Position numbers and translations under genes: made by a program
Assembly: GCF_040802235.1 (NCBI RefSeq)
Contig: NC_133167.1
Span: 12,888,501-12,952,500 of the forward strand
DNA: 64,000 nt
Source of the DNA: Manis javanica
Lineage: Eukaryota; Chordata; Mammalia; Pholidota; Manidae
Direction of reading: 5' to 3'
The notes under the pieces: generated by a model
The model's database searches: none
What the model was told of the DNA's origin: nothing
Seen by the model: only the letters and a program-made list of their open reading frames with translations
In this document: positions 62,961 through 64,000 of the stretch, in pieces
Position numbering within the stretch: position 1 is the stretch's first letter
How the letters are laid out: each line of letters opens with the position of its first letter

Positions 62961-64000
62961 GTGAGTAGCTGAACTAATTACACTTGAGGAAAATGTGTCT
63001 AACATCTTTGATGATTTAAATTGCAAAATGTCTGATTAAAAAGTGCTAGATTTCAAAATGAGTTTTTTAGTTGCCTAATACCTCCTACAGGCTTGGCTGA
63101 ACTGTAAGAAAACTCTTTTTCTTTTACAAAGGAAGTTGGGTCTACTGGCTTTAACTGAAGCAAATTTGAGTAAAAAACTGGGGAAAAAAAAGGAAAAGGG
63201 CATACCCCTCCCCCTACCCAGGTTTTCCTTTGTGGGGTTTTTTTTGGCTCGTGACTTTGGGCTTAGTAGTAGCTGATATGGACACTAAACATGGGCTCTG
63301 TACACTCCTATGCCCTCATCACCAGCCCTTGCCCAACCTTTGCACAGCCCCCGGGTACTCTTGAGGTATGTGGTCCAAGGTGCAACACCTGCTAAGTAGA
63401 GAATTTTCTCAGTAGTTAAATACGTTCTAAAAATAAACCTTTAAGATAAAGTTAAAAGTTTATCTAAAGGTAAAGTTTGCATTGAGATTTTAAAACAGCC
63501 CGGAATTGTAGTGACACAAAATTAGATTTAAATTCTAGCCCTTCATGTAAACCTAAGCATTGCCTTCTTTCTCTCCTACCCGTTTCCTCCACCCTTGCTG
63601 GAAAAGAAAGCCTTGCAGAGGCTGTCTGGACACCACCCAGCCCAAGCTGGGGTTGAATCCTGCTACCTCGACTAGCCACCTGGAGGGCAGCGTAGCTGCT
63701 CGTTTCCTTGAGGTTTTAGTCCTTAATGAGGGCTTTTCATCTGTTAAGGGTCTCAATATTCAGAGAAGCCCCCAGGAGAAGAGAAAGGGTTTAGTGGCAA
63801 GCTGGATATTTTGTTACTACTGAAGACCATTATACTCTTCAAAACATCTCTTGCCAGTTGTTGCAGACATTGTTGACACCCATCACAGCTTGCTTCAAAG
63901 TTACTCCAGAGGCAGTAGAGTATAAACACAGAACAGCCAAATTATTTAGCAAATGCCATATAACCAGTTTGAGTCATCCCTCCAAGCACCTCCTTTCCTG
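62961..64000 (+). other. WDFY1: WDFY1 intron 2 (5' part)
   Basis: Begins with donor gtgagt and continues past the window edge. No exon or repeat family that I can support. Confidence 0.75.

Noticed and set aside
1-64000. CRISPR arrays, operons, prophage or bacterial islands
   Set aside because: All supported genes are spliced vertebrate genes and every repeat seen is mammalian; no regularly spaced repeat array is present.

Overview
The window is nuclear DNA of a placental mammal. It holds three protein genes with GT-AG introns and CpG-island promoters, embedded in typical mammalian interspersed repeats (MIR, L2, old L1, MaLR/MLT1, hAT and Tigger-type DNA transposons, ERV LTRs). I recognise no Alu, rodent B1/B2, ruminant, carnivore CAN or horse ERE SINE, so primate, rodent, ruminant, dog/cat and horse are unlikely. 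A placental lineage poor in young SINEs (pangolin is one candidate) would fit, but the species is not determined. The order SERPINE2 - MRPL44 - WDFY1 matches human 2q36 read in the opposite direction.

Region 1 (1-23,025, plus strand) is SERPINE2 (glia-derived nexin / protease nexin-1). All eight coding exons are present with intact phases and encode a complete 397-residue inhibitory serpin with an Arg-Ser reactive bond. The non-coding first exon lies upstream of the window.

Region 2 (about 23,025-30,600) separates the convergent 3' ends of SERPINE2 and MRPL44. It carries a pair of oppositely oriented LTRs of one ERV family and an older LTR.

Region 3 (about 30,600-39,560, minus strand) is MRPL44 (mitoribosomal protein mL44), complete in four coding exons (331 residues). 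Its CpG-island promoter contains an NRF-1-type palindrome.

Region 4 (39,560-46,985) is a repeat-rich gap between the divergent MRPL44 and WDFY1 promoters, including an ERV LTR nested in an MLT1 LTR with resolvable target-site duplication.

Region 5 (46,985-64,000, plus strand) is the start of WDFY1: CpG-island promoter, exon 1, a 15.6-kb first intron, exon 2, and the beginning of intron 2. The rest of the gene is outside.

The three genes are functionally unrelated: an extracellular thrombin/urokinase inhibitor, a mitochondrial ribosome component and an endosomal PI3P-binding WD40/FYVE adaptor. I found no new gene system. The best leads are species-specific substitutions and splice-site changes in SERPINE2, an upstream ORF and GCC repeat before WDFY1, a 97%-like direct duplication in WDFY1 intron 1, and several datable transposon insertions.
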